Program-made: the position numbers and the translations under genes | Shown here: positions 25,830 through 36,499 of the stretch, in pieces | Position numbering within the stretch: position 1 is the stretch's first letter | Layout: every line of letters begins with the position of its first letter | The notes under the pieces: generated by a model | The model's database searches: none | The model's input: only the letters and a program-made list of their open reading frames with translations | What the model was told of the DNA's origin: nothing | Assembly (NCBI GenBank): GCA_022827685.1 | Contig: JAJEIH010000059.1 | Coordinates: forward strand, 1 to 57,210 | Reading direction: 5' to 3' | DNA from: Alphaproteobacteria bacterium | GTDB lineage: Bacteria > Pseudomonadota > Alphaproteobacteria > Bin95 | Length of the DNA: 57,210 nucleotides

Positions 25830-26513
25830 ATGCTAGAGCGGGTAAATTCTAAGCTGGCTTCGGGTGGAACAAGGTTTTCTGTTTGTGCATTGATATTGGT
25901 ATTATTTGGTGTTGTTACACTTAATGGCTTGTCGAGTGCTGAAGACGGGCCGAATGATACCCCAAAGCCTGTCATCGGTGAAATTTTGACAACCAAGGTA
26001 GAGAACGAGTGTGTGGGGAAAGGTCTTTATGAGGATTTTGACTTCTGGAGACGAGTTCAGTTCGTTGCCGCATACTATACTAATCCGGATTTGCGGGAGC
26101 GAGCAATTGTTTTGGATCCGCTATATGCAGTGCCAGTAACGGCAGAATTGGCTAAGTTGAAAGTGGATGATGACAATGTGGTGGGAGACTCCATTCTAAT
26201 TCCGTTGAAAGAAGGTACTGAGAAATCGTATCGGTTCACCGTTGTAACACTGCCGTGTGTGTTGCCCGTAGAAGATCGAAGCGGATCGGTGCGATCGATG
26301 ACAATAGAAGACGTTTATTCGCTGCTAAAGTCGCAGAAAGGCGAGTCATCAGTGATTGAAGACCTCAAGGATCGAGCTTACGTGGTTGCGAAAAAGGGTT
26401 CAGGTTTGGAAGCGGCTGACGCTATGACATTCAAGGCAGCAATTGCGTGGAATCCAGAAACGGAGGTCGCTGTAACAGAAGTCACGAGAGCGGAAAGGGC
26501 GCTCGGGAAATAG
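25830..26513 (+). CDS. Exported or membrane-anchored hypothetical protein
   Basis: A 227-residue product with a good ribosome site (GGAGAG). Residues 18-36 form a hydrophobic segment (VCALILVLFGVVTLNGL) followed by SSAED, so it is either a cleaved signal peptide or an N-terminal anchor, placing the soluble part outside the cytoplasm. The mature region contains alternating strands and helices with no motif I know. It is AT-rich like its upstream partner, and the two probably form one transferred operon. Confidence 0.6.
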   Translation: MLERVNSKLASGGTRFSVCALILVLFGVVTLNGLSSAEDGPNDTPKPVIGEILTTKVENECVGKGLYEDFDFWRRVQFVAAYYTNPDLRERAIVLDPLYAVPVTAELAKLKVDDDNVVGDSILIPLKEGTEKSYRFTVVTLPCVLPVEDRSGSVRSMTIEDVYSLLKSQKGESSVIEDLKDRAYVVAKKGSGLEAADAMTFKAAIAWNPETEVAVTEVTRAERALGK

Positions 26514-26671
26514 TTGCATTTAGGAGAACAAGAAGTGTCGTGCGGTGGGTATGGGAGCGAATGCGTCCGAAGATAGCCGAGCAAGTGGCCGTCGCCACGT
26601 TCGTTTCGGATACGTCCTACTTTCAGATCGGCCAGTTGCCGTTTACATCTGTGCGGGACTGGTGATCCATA

Positions 26672-26881
26672 AGCGATGCCCGGGATATCCGAAAGGTGTC
26701 GCTCTGGCTCAGGCATGCCAGCCTGCGCAGTACGGGAATCTATCTGTGCGCCGATCCGACCGAGAAGCTGGAGGCCCTGATGGCGACAGCTCCGCCAAAC
26801 CTCGGAAGAGGACGGTTCAAGGCTCCCGACAAACTCGTTGCGATGCTTCGGAATGTCGGCCACCAGCGTCAATTATGTTGA
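26672..26881 (+). pseudogene. 3' remnant of a tyrosine recombinase
   Basis: The frame reads DIRKVSLWLRHASLRSTGIY, then LCADPTEKLEALMATAPPNL, then RGRFKAPDKLVAML. This is the C-terminal end of an integrase family found beside IS elements: V-S-L-W-L-G-H-A-S catalytic box, nucleophile Tyr in the STG-IY segment, and a PPDKL-type tail. Nothing upstream encodes the remaining catalytic domain, so it is a truncated remnant. Confidence 0.7.
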
Positions 26882-26885
26882 GCGA

Positions 26886-27017
26886 CTAAAGGCGACGAGC
26901 ACGGCAATAGGCGTTCCTTCCTTCCCGACTCTGCATAACCGCGCACTCGACATAACGGCGGAAGTCCACGGGCCTGGTCACGACGACGATCCGTACGCGG
27001 TTCGAAGGGAAGATCAC
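26886..27017 (-). pseudogene. IS66 tnpB fragment
   Basis: Starting at a GTG that overlaps the tnpA stop (GTGA), the frame reads MIFPSNRVRIVVVTRPVDF and then degenerates to a TAG after 43 codons. IS66 TnpB proteins begin with this motif (IFPSN-VRI-x-VAT-PVDFRKG) and are about 110-120 residues long. The fragment keeps only the first 20 or so residues, and the rest of the element is missing. Confidence 0.7.
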
Positions 27018-27355
27018 GATGACGCCGCGTTCAGCGCTGAGACGATCTCCGCCAGCCGACCCGCCGGCACCGCCGCGTCCAGACGGACCGTGACCTGACC
27101 CTGCACCACTTCCAGCCTGGCGCCCGCCGCCGGCAGATCACGGCGCTCCTCTTCCCGAACCACCACCGACGCAAAGGCCGGCGCCGTGTCCGAGGCCGGC
27201 AAAACCAGACGGCCCTCGCGCGCCATGCGACGCCAGTCCGACAGCTGGTTCGGACGAAGATCGTAACAGCGCGCTACTTCGCGCACCGTCGCGCCAGTCT
27301 CCAGCGTCTCGGCCACGATCCGCGCCTTCAGACCGTCCGGCCAGCAGGAAGGCTG
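27014..27355 (-). pseudogene. IS66 tnpA (accessory protein), 5'-truncated
   Basis: About 110 residues are recognisable: WPDGLKARIVAETLETGATV, REVARCYDLRPNQLSDWRRM (a helix-turn-helix), then an acidic/valine-rich tail ending ALNAASS. This is the helix-turn-helix protein TnpA of IS66 elements. The normal basic N-terminus before WPD is absent; the upstream reading frame is antisense to the ankyrin gene and unrelated. Together with the tnpB stub it forms an IS66 relic. Confidence 0.7.
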
Positions 27356-27367
27356 TATTCTTCGAGA

Positions 27368-27811
27368 ATGATCTACGCAGACGGCATGCACGGGCGGTTC
27401 CGGCCGGGCTACGGGGCGCAGTTCATCCATGTCGCTGCCGCCATCGCTGAGGAACGCGCCGAAATCGACCGGCTGATCGCCCGAGGCGCGAACCCCGATG
27501 CCCGCGACGCGGGCGGCTGCACGCCGCTGCACTACGCCGCCTGGAACAACCCGGTTGGGGCCGTGGCCCGGGCGCTGTTCGAGGCCGGGGCCGACCCGGA
27601 AGCCTGCGACGGGCACGGCCGGAAGCCGCTCGACTACGCCATCAGCGCCGGCAATACGGCCTTCATCGAGGCGGCGCTGGACGCCGGCGCCGATCCGGCC
27701 GGCAGCGGCGACGCCTTCGGGGAAGCGCGGGACGAGGCCCGCGCCTGCCCCGCCTTCGCCCGGAGCCCGGCCTACAGGCGCCTGATGCTGGCTTCGGCCC
27801 GGCGCGGCTGA
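27368..27811 (+). CDS. Ankyrin-repeat protein
   Basis: A 147-residue protein with about three ankyrin repeats: AAIAEERAEIDRLIARGANP, then DAGGCTPLHYAAWNNPVGAV, then DGHGRKPLDYAISAGNTAFI and a degenerate fourth (EAALDAGADPAGSGD). Ankyrin repeats are protein-binding scaffolds; the target is unknown. The gene abuts the IS66 relic on the left and converges on the transposase-like gene on the right (6-base gap). The start lies at the edge of the relic, so the original N-terminus may have been lost or replaced. Confidence 0.8.
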   Translation: MIYADGMHGRFRPGYGAQFIHVAAAIAEERAEIDRLIARGANPDARDAGGCTPLHYAAWNNPVGAVARALFEAGADPEACDGHGRKPLDYAISAGNTAFIEAALDAGADPAGSGDAFGEARDEARACPAFARSPAYRRLMLASARRG

Positions 27812-27817
27812 ATCCTG

Positions 27818-29701
27818 TCAGAGCTTGAGCGCGCGCCCCTTGCGCCGGATGCGCCGGGGCTTGGGGATCCTCTCGCCCGGCCAGAGAATGTCGGCATAGG
27901 AGAGCGGGCGGTCGGCGAAACCCAGGCGCATGGCGGGCGTCTCGCCGTCCTTCCTGCCGGTGTGGACGAAATTGTTCACCGCCCGGAAGATGTCGAGATA
28001 TTTCCGCACCATGTCCGGGTTGTAGGGCGCATAGCCGTACCAGACCTGGTTCCAGCCGCCGCTCGGCGTATAGAAGGGCCGCTCCAGGGGCGAGAGGAAC
28101 CGGCGGGTCAGCTCGAAGACATTGTCGACCCGTCCGAGCGAGGCCCCGAGATAGAGCCGGGCCCTGTCGTCCAGCTCCATGTCCGGGTGCTCCGTGATCC
28201 AGCGGACCTCCTTGTTCGGCTCCTGCAGCGTCGGCAGCGGATGGCGCAGCCACCCATGCTCCGGCAGGCCGCCGCCGCGCAGGGCGGTCCGGATCATCTC
28301 GAAGCCGAGTTCCTCCCTGCTCATGCCTTCGAGATTGCGCGCCTGGGCGAAAGCCTCCATCTGCCGCCTGGACTCCTTGTAGAGCCGCTCGCGGTCGTCG
28401 ATCGGGCAGTCCTTGTCATAGCGCACCAGGAAGCCGTGGGCGCGGCCCTCGGCGATCGGCTCCCGGAACGCGCACATGAAGGAGGCAATGGTCGAAAGAT
28501 GCTCGTCCATGGAGAGTTGCAGCCGCTCCACGCCGGCGCCCTTCAGGATCTCGCGCAGCACGAACATGTGCCCGAGCGTGCGGTAGCCCGTCTTCACCAG
28601 CATGCCGGAGCGCAGCATGTGGTCGCGCAGCGGCCCCTGGCCCGGCACGATCTCCATCTCCGCCACGTCGTCATAGGCGTTGGCCTCCCGGAAGGCGTCC
28701 TGGATGTCTCCGACGGCCCGCTCGGCGGCCGCCCGGCCCATGCGGCGCTGGCCGGTGCGCCCGCTGCGCATCTCGTCGCCGGTGAGCCAGAAGCGGGCAT
28801 ATCTGCGGAACGCCTCCTTGCGGGTCATGTCGCCCAGTTCGGCCGACTCGTGGTTGACGTCGAAGGCGTCGAAGCGCGGGTCGTGGTTGACGTCCAGTTC
28901 GAGGATGAAGCGCGAGGCGCTGTCCACGCTGCAGCAGGAGGTCATCTCGACGGTACGGCGCTGGACCCGGCTCGGCCAGTTGACCATGAGCGTCTGGGAG
29001 TCGATGGCGACGTCCATCGCCGCCGGCAGGTGGCGTTCGCCGGTCAGGAAGGCGCGGGTGACCGAGCCGTTCATCTCCAGGCAGCGCCGGTGGATGAAGT
29101 CGAGGATCCTGTAATAGGCGGAATTGCCGGAAAGCCCGGCCCCTTCCACCGTGCGGCGCATCGGCGACTTGTTGGCGAAGCGCGAGAACACGTCCGCGGC
29201 CCGCGCCCGGTTCCCGGCGCGAATCCGCGGAACCTTCACCGAGACCAGCACGCGGCGCTGGCAGGCCTTGCACTGGTAGTAACGGTTCTCCGGCGTCTTG
29301 TAATAGCCGCGCCTCACATAGAGGTGGCGATGCTCGCCGATGGAGAGCCCCTCATTGGCGCAGCCCTCGGTCTTGCAGGCGAAGCGGTGCTCCAGCGGCC
29401 GGACATAACCGGCGATGCGCTCGATCTCCTCGGCAATGGCCGCGTTGGAGCGGACAGCGCCCTTGCCCCGGCACGCCTTGCACTCGATCGCGGGCTCCTG
29501 GCCCTTGGCGGTCGAAGTCAGCTTGTAGCGCAGGTCGCGGTCTTTGCTCGGGCCCCGCTTGCCGGGACTGGTGCGGGCCGGCACGCCGAAATTGGCGCAG
29601 CCGGGCGTGCGGCAGTGGTTGACCTGCACCGGGAACGGCGTGCCGAGAATGCTGGCATTGGCGGTCTCGGGGACCCGGACCGTGCGGGGTCTGGAAGCCA
29701 T
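27818..29701 (-). CDS. Solo DDE-transposase-like protein with four paired-Cys motifs
   Basis: A 627-residue product. ATG 29701 has AGGAGGAGAG just upstream and a strong promoter behind it. Paired Cys lie at C30/C35, C74/C77, C109/C114 and C144/C147. A helix-turn-helix-like part follows (about 170-205: KSPMRRTVEGAGLSGNSAYY). Candidate catalytic acids are AIDSQT (D234), LQLSMDEH (D399) and SLGRVDNVFELTRRF (D526 or E530), and the end, NNFVHTGRKDGETPAMRLG, reads like an IS transposase C-terminus. The motif order and several blocks match the protein at 19734-21845, although overall identity is low. I infer a divergent IS1-like transposase family. No terminal inverted repeats were found by eye. Confidence 0.6.
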   Translation of the reverse strand: MASRPRTVRVPETANASILGTPFPVQVNHCRTPGCANFGVPARTSPGKRGPSKDRDLRYKLTSTAKGQEPAIECKACRGKGAVRSNAAIAEEIERIAGYVRPLEHRFACKTEGCANEGLSIGEHRHLYVRRGYYKTPENRYYQCKACQRRVLVSVKVPRIRAGNRARAADVFSRFANKSPMRRTVEGAGLSGNSAYYRILDFIHRRCLEMNGSVTRAFLTGERHLPAAMDVAIDSQTLMVNWPSRVQRRTVEMTSCCSVDSASRFILELDVNHDPRFDAFDVNHESAELGDMTRKEAFRRYARFWLTGDEMRSGRTGQRRMGRAAAERAVGDIQDAFREANAYDDVAEMEIVPGQGPLRDHMLRSGMLVKTGYRTLGHMFVLREILKGAGVERLQLSMDEHLSTIASFMCAFREPIAEGRAHGFLVRYDKDCPIDDRERLYKESRRQMEAFAQARNLEGMSREELGFEMIRTALRGGGLPEHGWLRHPLPTLQEPNKEVRWITEHPDMELDDRARLYLGASLGRVDNVFELTRRFLSPLERPFYTPSGGWNQVWYGYAPYNPDMVRKYLDIFRAVNNFVHTGRKDGETPAMRLGFADRPLSYADILWPGERIPKPRRIRRKGRALKL

Positions 29702-29726
29702 CGCTCTCCTCCTCGAAGAGCTCCCC

Positions 29727-29755
29727 ATCATAACGCCGGAGGGGCCTCCTGTAAA
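29727..29755 (-). promoter_or_regulatory. Sigma70-type promoter of the solo transposase-like gene
   Basis: On the minus strand TTTACA (29755-29750), a 17-base spacer and TATGAT (29732-29727) make a near-consensus promoter, about 25 bases before the start codon of the gene. The spacer contains GGAGGCCCCTCC, a perfect palindrome that could be an operator for autoregulation. Confidence 0.65.
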
Positions 29756-29764
29756 GCCTCTTTT

Positions 29765-29787
29765 TTGATTTTATATAATAAAATCAA
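29765..29787. repeat. AT-rich inverted repeat
   Basis: TTGATTTTA, five bases, then TAAAATCAA: perfect 9-bp arms in otherwise GC-rich DNA, just upstream of the -35 element of the solo transposase-like gene. It may be an UP-like element, an operator or part of an element end. Its right half belongs to a 15-bp direct repeat (next entry). Confidence 0.55.
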
Positions 29788-29789
29788 TG
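29775..29789 (+). repeat. 15-bp direct repeat, left copy
   Basis: ATAATAAAATCAATG is repeated exactly at 32057-32071. The two copies bracket the GIY-YIG, AbiTii and toxin-antitoxin-remnant segment. Confidence 0.55.
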
Positions 29790-30098
29790 TGTTGTAACAA
29801 TAGACCCTGGCACCGGCCTGGGCCGAACTCATCGCACGGCGTGTCAGAAGCGGAGCAGGATTGTACCGGCGCGGCCGAGCCGGCCGTCGGCTTCCCGTGG
29901 CCCATCCTTCCACCGCCGCTGACGCTTCGCGGCCCCGGCTGCGGGGCCACCGGAAGCCGACGGCCGCAATGGTGGCCGGCAGATCGCTGTTGGACTGCGC
30001 GAGGGGACAGGTGTAGCCGTATTCCGTGTCGAAGCGGGCGTCCGGCGGCTCGCCGCTCTCATCGACCAGTGGGCTCAGTCGCGTATTCCAGTCCTTGG
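29790..30098 (-). other. Intergenic region with a protein-like remnant
   Basis: No complete gene is seen. On the minus strand about 29950-30110 reads TKDWNTRLSPLVDESGEPPD, then ARFDTEYGYTCPLAQ, a protein-like stretch without a proper start and running on into low-quality sequence. It may be the relic of a gene cut by insertion. I cannot place it in a family. Confidence 0.3.
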
Positions 30099-30533
30099 TC
30101 AGCGGTTGAGCAGCTTCACGCCCGCTCCGGCCTCCGAGACCAGGGCGGCATGTTCGAGCAGGCGGCGCGTGGCCTTGTCGCCAAGATCGACGCTCAACAG
30201 CGCTCCGGCGCTCGAAACCGATATCCCCTCTGAAGCAATATCGACCTCTATGGTTCCATCTGCGGCAATATGCTGGCGGAATTCCTCATTCATTCGAATG
30301 TTGGTTTTCTGCGACGGGCCGGGCGTGCGGTAATGCCGGAACCGTCGCCGAAGCTCGTCCGTCTCGCCGATATAGTGCCGGATGTCGCCATTGCCCAAAA
30401 GACGAAACCGGTAGAGCCCCGGCTGTCGAGGAGCGACCGGAAACAGCAGACGACCGTTTTCGTCTTGTCCAAGACGACCAAGCGGCCGCCATTGGAATTC
30501 GGCAGATATCCGAACCGACGACAAGCTACTCAT
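30099..30533 (-). CDS. GIY-YIG domain protein
   Basis: A 144-residue protein (ATG 30533; a GTG at 30566 would add 11 residues). The central part has GLYRFRL, then RHYIGETDELRRRFRHYRTP, then QKTNIRMNEEFRQHI: the GIY and YIG strands, the helix with catalytic Arg, and a candidate metal-binding Glu. These are features of the GIY-YIG nuclease superfamily (homing enzymes, restriction enzymes, repair nucleases). The remaining sequence is short and holds no extra domain, so it is a stand-alone nuclease-like protein. It lies beside an AbiTii gene on the same strand, suggesting a defence setting. Confidence 0.7.
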   Translation of the reverse strand: MSSLSSVRISAEFQWRPLGRLGQDENGRLLFPVAPRQPGLYRFRLLGNGDIRHYIGETDELRRRFRHYRTPGPSQKTNIRMNEEFRQHIAADGTIEVDIASEGISVSSAGALLSVDLGDKATRRLLEHAALVSEAGAGVKLLNR

Positions 30534-30618
30534 AGGGGCGTGAATCTCGTATGGCGATGACCCCACTCAGAAGGCCAAGATGGTACATGTCTGCGTTGTG
30601 TCTCGCTATGTGCACTCT

Positions 30619-31539
30619 TCACGTCAGCCCATAGTATCGTTTCGCTATCTCAATGATTGCGGACTTTGCAACAGACTTCCCAAGATCCCATGCTTCTGAG
30701 GCGACCGCTTTCGCCTTGTTCTTCAGCCACTCTTGAGCATGCGTGCCTAATGGAATTTCTTTATCCTGTGGTTTCTCCCTAGCCATAATTCCCGCAAATG
30801 CCTTTGCATCTCCGGGGGAAAAGCCAGCCGACTCAAGAGCTTTAGTCAGAGACAATGTATCTCCTTTGGTAACACAAAAATTTGCCGTAGATGTGGATTG
30901 AATATTGACATTTTCCACATCTCCATAGAAAATATTCTGCGTTAAATTATTAATGGCTTCCTGTTCAATTGAGGTTATTGCACCACTCTCTTGCCCAACT
31001 ACAATTTCAGCGGCTGCTGGAACCTGCTTTTCTATTTTCAAGGAAAAATCAAGGGCCTTGGCCCTTACGGTATGTTGAACTTGTGTGAGCGCTGATCTGC
31101 TGATACAGCCCCTTGTCTCGATAAGGGTCATATTTTTGTAAAATTTGCCTTGGAGAAGAATTTTCAGATTGCTACAGTCGAATGAGAAATTGTCATCTTT
31201 GTCGAGATTCCTTATCTGGTCATCTATTACGGGTAGTCCTGCAAGGATTTTGTATCTCACCCACTGCTCACCAGCCTCAGAATCGATCAAATAGCTTGGG
31301 ATGGATACGTTGCGCAACTGCACTCCAGAATTCATGTAATCGCCAGTGTAGCTGGGATATGTTATTCGATAATCGGGAATTTGCACGTCATCCGGATAAC
31401 CTTCGGTTTCATATCGCACCCATTCCTCCAGAATGTCTGCATCCAGCTTCGACGCCAAAAAGCGAAGTTTCAGGAGCGTGGTTCCAACACCGATTGTGTC
31501 GTCGAGGAGTGCTGCCTGGATGTCGTGTAGCAGAGGCAT
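30619..31539 (-). CDS. AbiTii-domain protein (abortive-infection-like)
   Basis: A 306-residue protein with AAGGAGG upstream of the ATG. Residues 1-100 match the AbiTii pattern: a first helix (LLHDIQAALLDDTIGVGTTL), LRFLASKLDADILEEWVRYE, then GYPDDVQIPDYRI and later VSIPSYLI. Family members are linked to abortive infection. The C-terminal half is different: FYGDVENVNIQSTSTA, then GDTLSLTKALESAGFSPGDA and KEIPLGTHAQEWL, an arrangement also seen in other AbiTii proteins of unknown mechanism. The gene is distinctly AT-rich against its surroundings. The mechanism of defence is not known from sequence. Confidence 0.75.
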   Translation of the reverse strand: MPLLHDIQAALLDDTIGVGTTLLKLRFLASKLDADILEEWVRYETEGYPDDVQIPDYRITYPSYTGDYMNSGVQLRNVSIPSYLIDSEAGEQWVRYKILAGLPVIDDQIRNLDKDDNFSFDCSNLKILLQGKFYKNMTLIETRGCISRSALTQVQHTVRAKALDFSLKIEKQVPAAAEIVVGQESGAITSIEQEAINNLTQNIFYGDVENVNIQSTSTANFCVTKGDTLSLTKALESAGFSPGDAKAFAGIMAREKPQDKEIPLGTHAQEWLKNKAKAVASEAWDLGKSVAKSAIIEIAKRYYGLT

Positions 31540-31657
31540 TCCGGTTCCTCCTTCATTGCCGACCTTAGGTCAAGTTGAAAGATGAAGGCGGTCAGCGCAA
31601 GCTGCCTAGGGGTAGGTATGAAGGCCCCCGATCTGAGCCGTCCGGCACGCTCGGCGC

Positions 31658-32004
31658 CATTGCATCGAAGAAGCCCTGCAGCAGGCCCATGACGGCGAGG
31701 ACGTCACCGAATATGAGAGCCTGGAGGCCCTCAAGGCCGCGCATGGCTGACGCATGCACCTGCTCACGACAGCGGGACCTCCGGCGTGCCCGGAGGCGCT
31801 GCAAGCATCTCGACAGGCTCTGGGGTGGCCCGGCTGCTGGCCGGGGAACGCCTGGAGCCGCGCTACCGCGCTCACCGGCTATGCGGCCAACGGGCCCGGT
31901 CCCGGGAATGCCATATCGAGCCTGACTGGCTGCTCATCTGGCATATCGAGGACGACGCCCTGGTGCCGACGCGCACCGGAACCTATGCCGACCTGTTCGG
32001 CTAA
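31658..32004 (+). pseudogene. Frameshifted YafQ-type toxin-antitoxin remnant
   Basis: Plus-strand 31658-31750 reads HCIEEALQQAHDGEDVTEYE and SLEALKAAHG, then a stop: the tail of a RelB/DinJ-like antitoxin. The toxin follows from about 31754. Its N-terminal motif (RQRDLRRARRRCKHLDRL) is in one frame, and the C-terminal part (LEPRYRAHRLCG, then RECHIEPDWLLIWHIEDDAL and TRTGTYADLF) is in another, so there is a frameshift near 31830. YafQ-family toxins show exactly this order. The pair is therefore inactive. The rest of 31540-32219 contains no gene that I can see. Confidence 0.75.
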
Positions 32005-32056
32005 CGATGCGAGCCTCCGGAGCGTCGCCCGCTATCGTCATTCGCCCTTCGGAATC

Positions 32057-32071
32057 ATAATAAAATCAATG
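32057..32071 (+). repeat. 15-bp direct repeat, right copy
   Basis: Exact copy of ATAATAAAATCAATG at 29775-29789, 2.28 kb apart in the same orientation. It lies between the toxin-antitoxin remnant and tRNA-Ser. It may mark the end of an inserted segment. Confidence 0.55.
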
Positions 32072-32219
32072 CTTTACAGAATTTGTCGGCGTCGACACAC
32101 GCGCCAGACGACACCGGACCATGCGCGGCGTCAAAATCACTGTGCCAAGTTAAGGAGAGCAATTTGTTGCACTATTACAATATGTTCTACGGAAAATGCC
32201 ACAATGAGCGGACCCTCTC

Positions 32220-32309
32220 TGGCGGTGGGGGTGGGATTCGAACCCACGGTACGCTTGCGCGTACAACGGTTTTCGAGACCGCCCCGTTCAACCACTCCGG
32301 CACCCCACC
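32220..32309 (-). tRNA. tRNA-Ser (anticodon CGA), CCA encoded
   Basis: A canonical class II tRNA: acceptor GGTGGGG/CCCCACC, G discriminator, encoded CCA, anticodon loop CTCGAAA (CGA) and a long variable arm (TGTACGCGCAAGCGTACC). Its sequence is close to known alphaproteobacterial tRNA-Ser(CGA). Its 3' end faces the accessory region on the left, and its 5' end faces the core genes. tRNA-Ser 3' ends are frequent integrase attachment sites. Confidence 0.97.
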
Positions 32310-32424
32310 GCTGACGGGTCGTCGCGCGGCTTCTTACAGTGAGGCCCGCCCTCCGCCAACCTCTTTCTGCAGCAGGGATGCGCGCCAGCCCCCGGCCCGC
32401 CCGCGAGGCCGCCGGCCTTGTTGA

Positions 32425-35239
<2,815 letters not shown>

Positions 35240-35243
<4 letters not shown>

Positions 35244-36496
35244 GCGAAGACGCAATCGAGATCGTGGCCGGGCTCGGCCGACAGGCGCGGGCCGCAGCCG
35301 ACAGGCTGGCGGTGACGCCGGGCGAGGTGAAGGACCGTGCGCTCCGGGCGGCGGCAGAGGCGGTGCGGGACGGTTGCTCCCGCCTGCTGGAGGCGAATGC
35401 GCACGACCTGGAAGACGCTGCCCACCTGCGCGCCTCGATGGTGGACCGCCTCCGGCTCGACGAGGCGCGGGTCGAGGCGATCGCGCGCGGGCTGGAGGAG
35501 GTCGCCGGCCTTCCCGATCCCGTGGGGTCCGTGGCCGCCTCCTGGACCCGGCCGAACGGCCTGCGCTTCGAGCGCGTGCGCACGCCGCTCGGCGTGGTCG
35601 GGATCATCTACGAATCCCGGCCCAATGTGACCGCGGATGCCGGCGGGCTCTGCCTGAAATCGGGCAATGCGGCGATCCTGCGCGGCGGATCGGAGAGCTT
35701 CCATTCGAGCATGGCCATCGTCGGGGCCCTGCATGAGGGGCTGGAGGCGGCCGGCCTGCCGAAGGCCTGCATCCAGCTTGTGCCGGTGCGGGACCGCGCG
35801 GCCGTCGGCGCCATGCTTTCCATGCGCGGCGCGGTCGATGTCGTGGTGCCGCGCGGCGGCAAGGGGCTGATCCAGCGCGTGCTGGACGAGGCGCGGGTCC
35901 CGGTGATCGGCCATCTGGAAGGGCTCTGCCATGTCTATGTGGACGGCGCGGCGGACCTGGAAAAGGCGCGCCGCGTCGCCATCAACGCCAAGATGCGCCG
36001 CACCGGCATTTGCGGCGCGGCGGAAACCATCCTGTTCGACCGCGCGGTGGCCGAAAGCCACATGCCGGCGATCCTCGACGACCTGATCGCGGCCGGCTGC
36101 GAGGTGCGCGGCGACACGGAAGTCTGCGCGATGGACGGCCGGGCCGTGCCCGCCGGCGAGGAGGACTGGAACACGGAGTATCTGGACGCCGTGATCTCGG
36201 CCCGGGTGGTGGACGGCGTGGAGGGCGCGGTCAGCCACATCCGGCGTTACGGCTCGCAGCATACCGATACGATCCTGACCGAGGACGAGGCCGCCGCCGA
36301 GCATTTCCTCGCCCATGTGGACAGCGCCATCGTGCTGCACAACGCCTCCACGCAGTTCGCCGACGGCGGCGAGTTCGGCTTCGGGGCGGAGATCGGCATC
36401 TCGACCGACAAGTTCCACGCCCGCGGCCCGGTCGGGGCCGAGCAATTGACGAGTTACAAATATGTGGTGCGGGGCGACGGCACGGTGAGGCCCTGA
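35240..36496 (+). CDS. proA: Gamma-glutamyl phosphate reductase
   Basis: A 418-residue aldehyde-dehydrogenase-fold enzyme. It makes glutamate 5-semialdehyde from glutamyl phosphate with NADPH, the second step of proline synthesis. Recognised segments are [50 protein letters not shown] (catalytic Cys), and near the end [19 protein letters not shown]. The ATG overlaps the proB stop, so the two are coupled and form the usual proBA unit. Only three bases separate its stop from the next start. Confidence 0.97.
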
Positions 36497-36499
36497 CCG

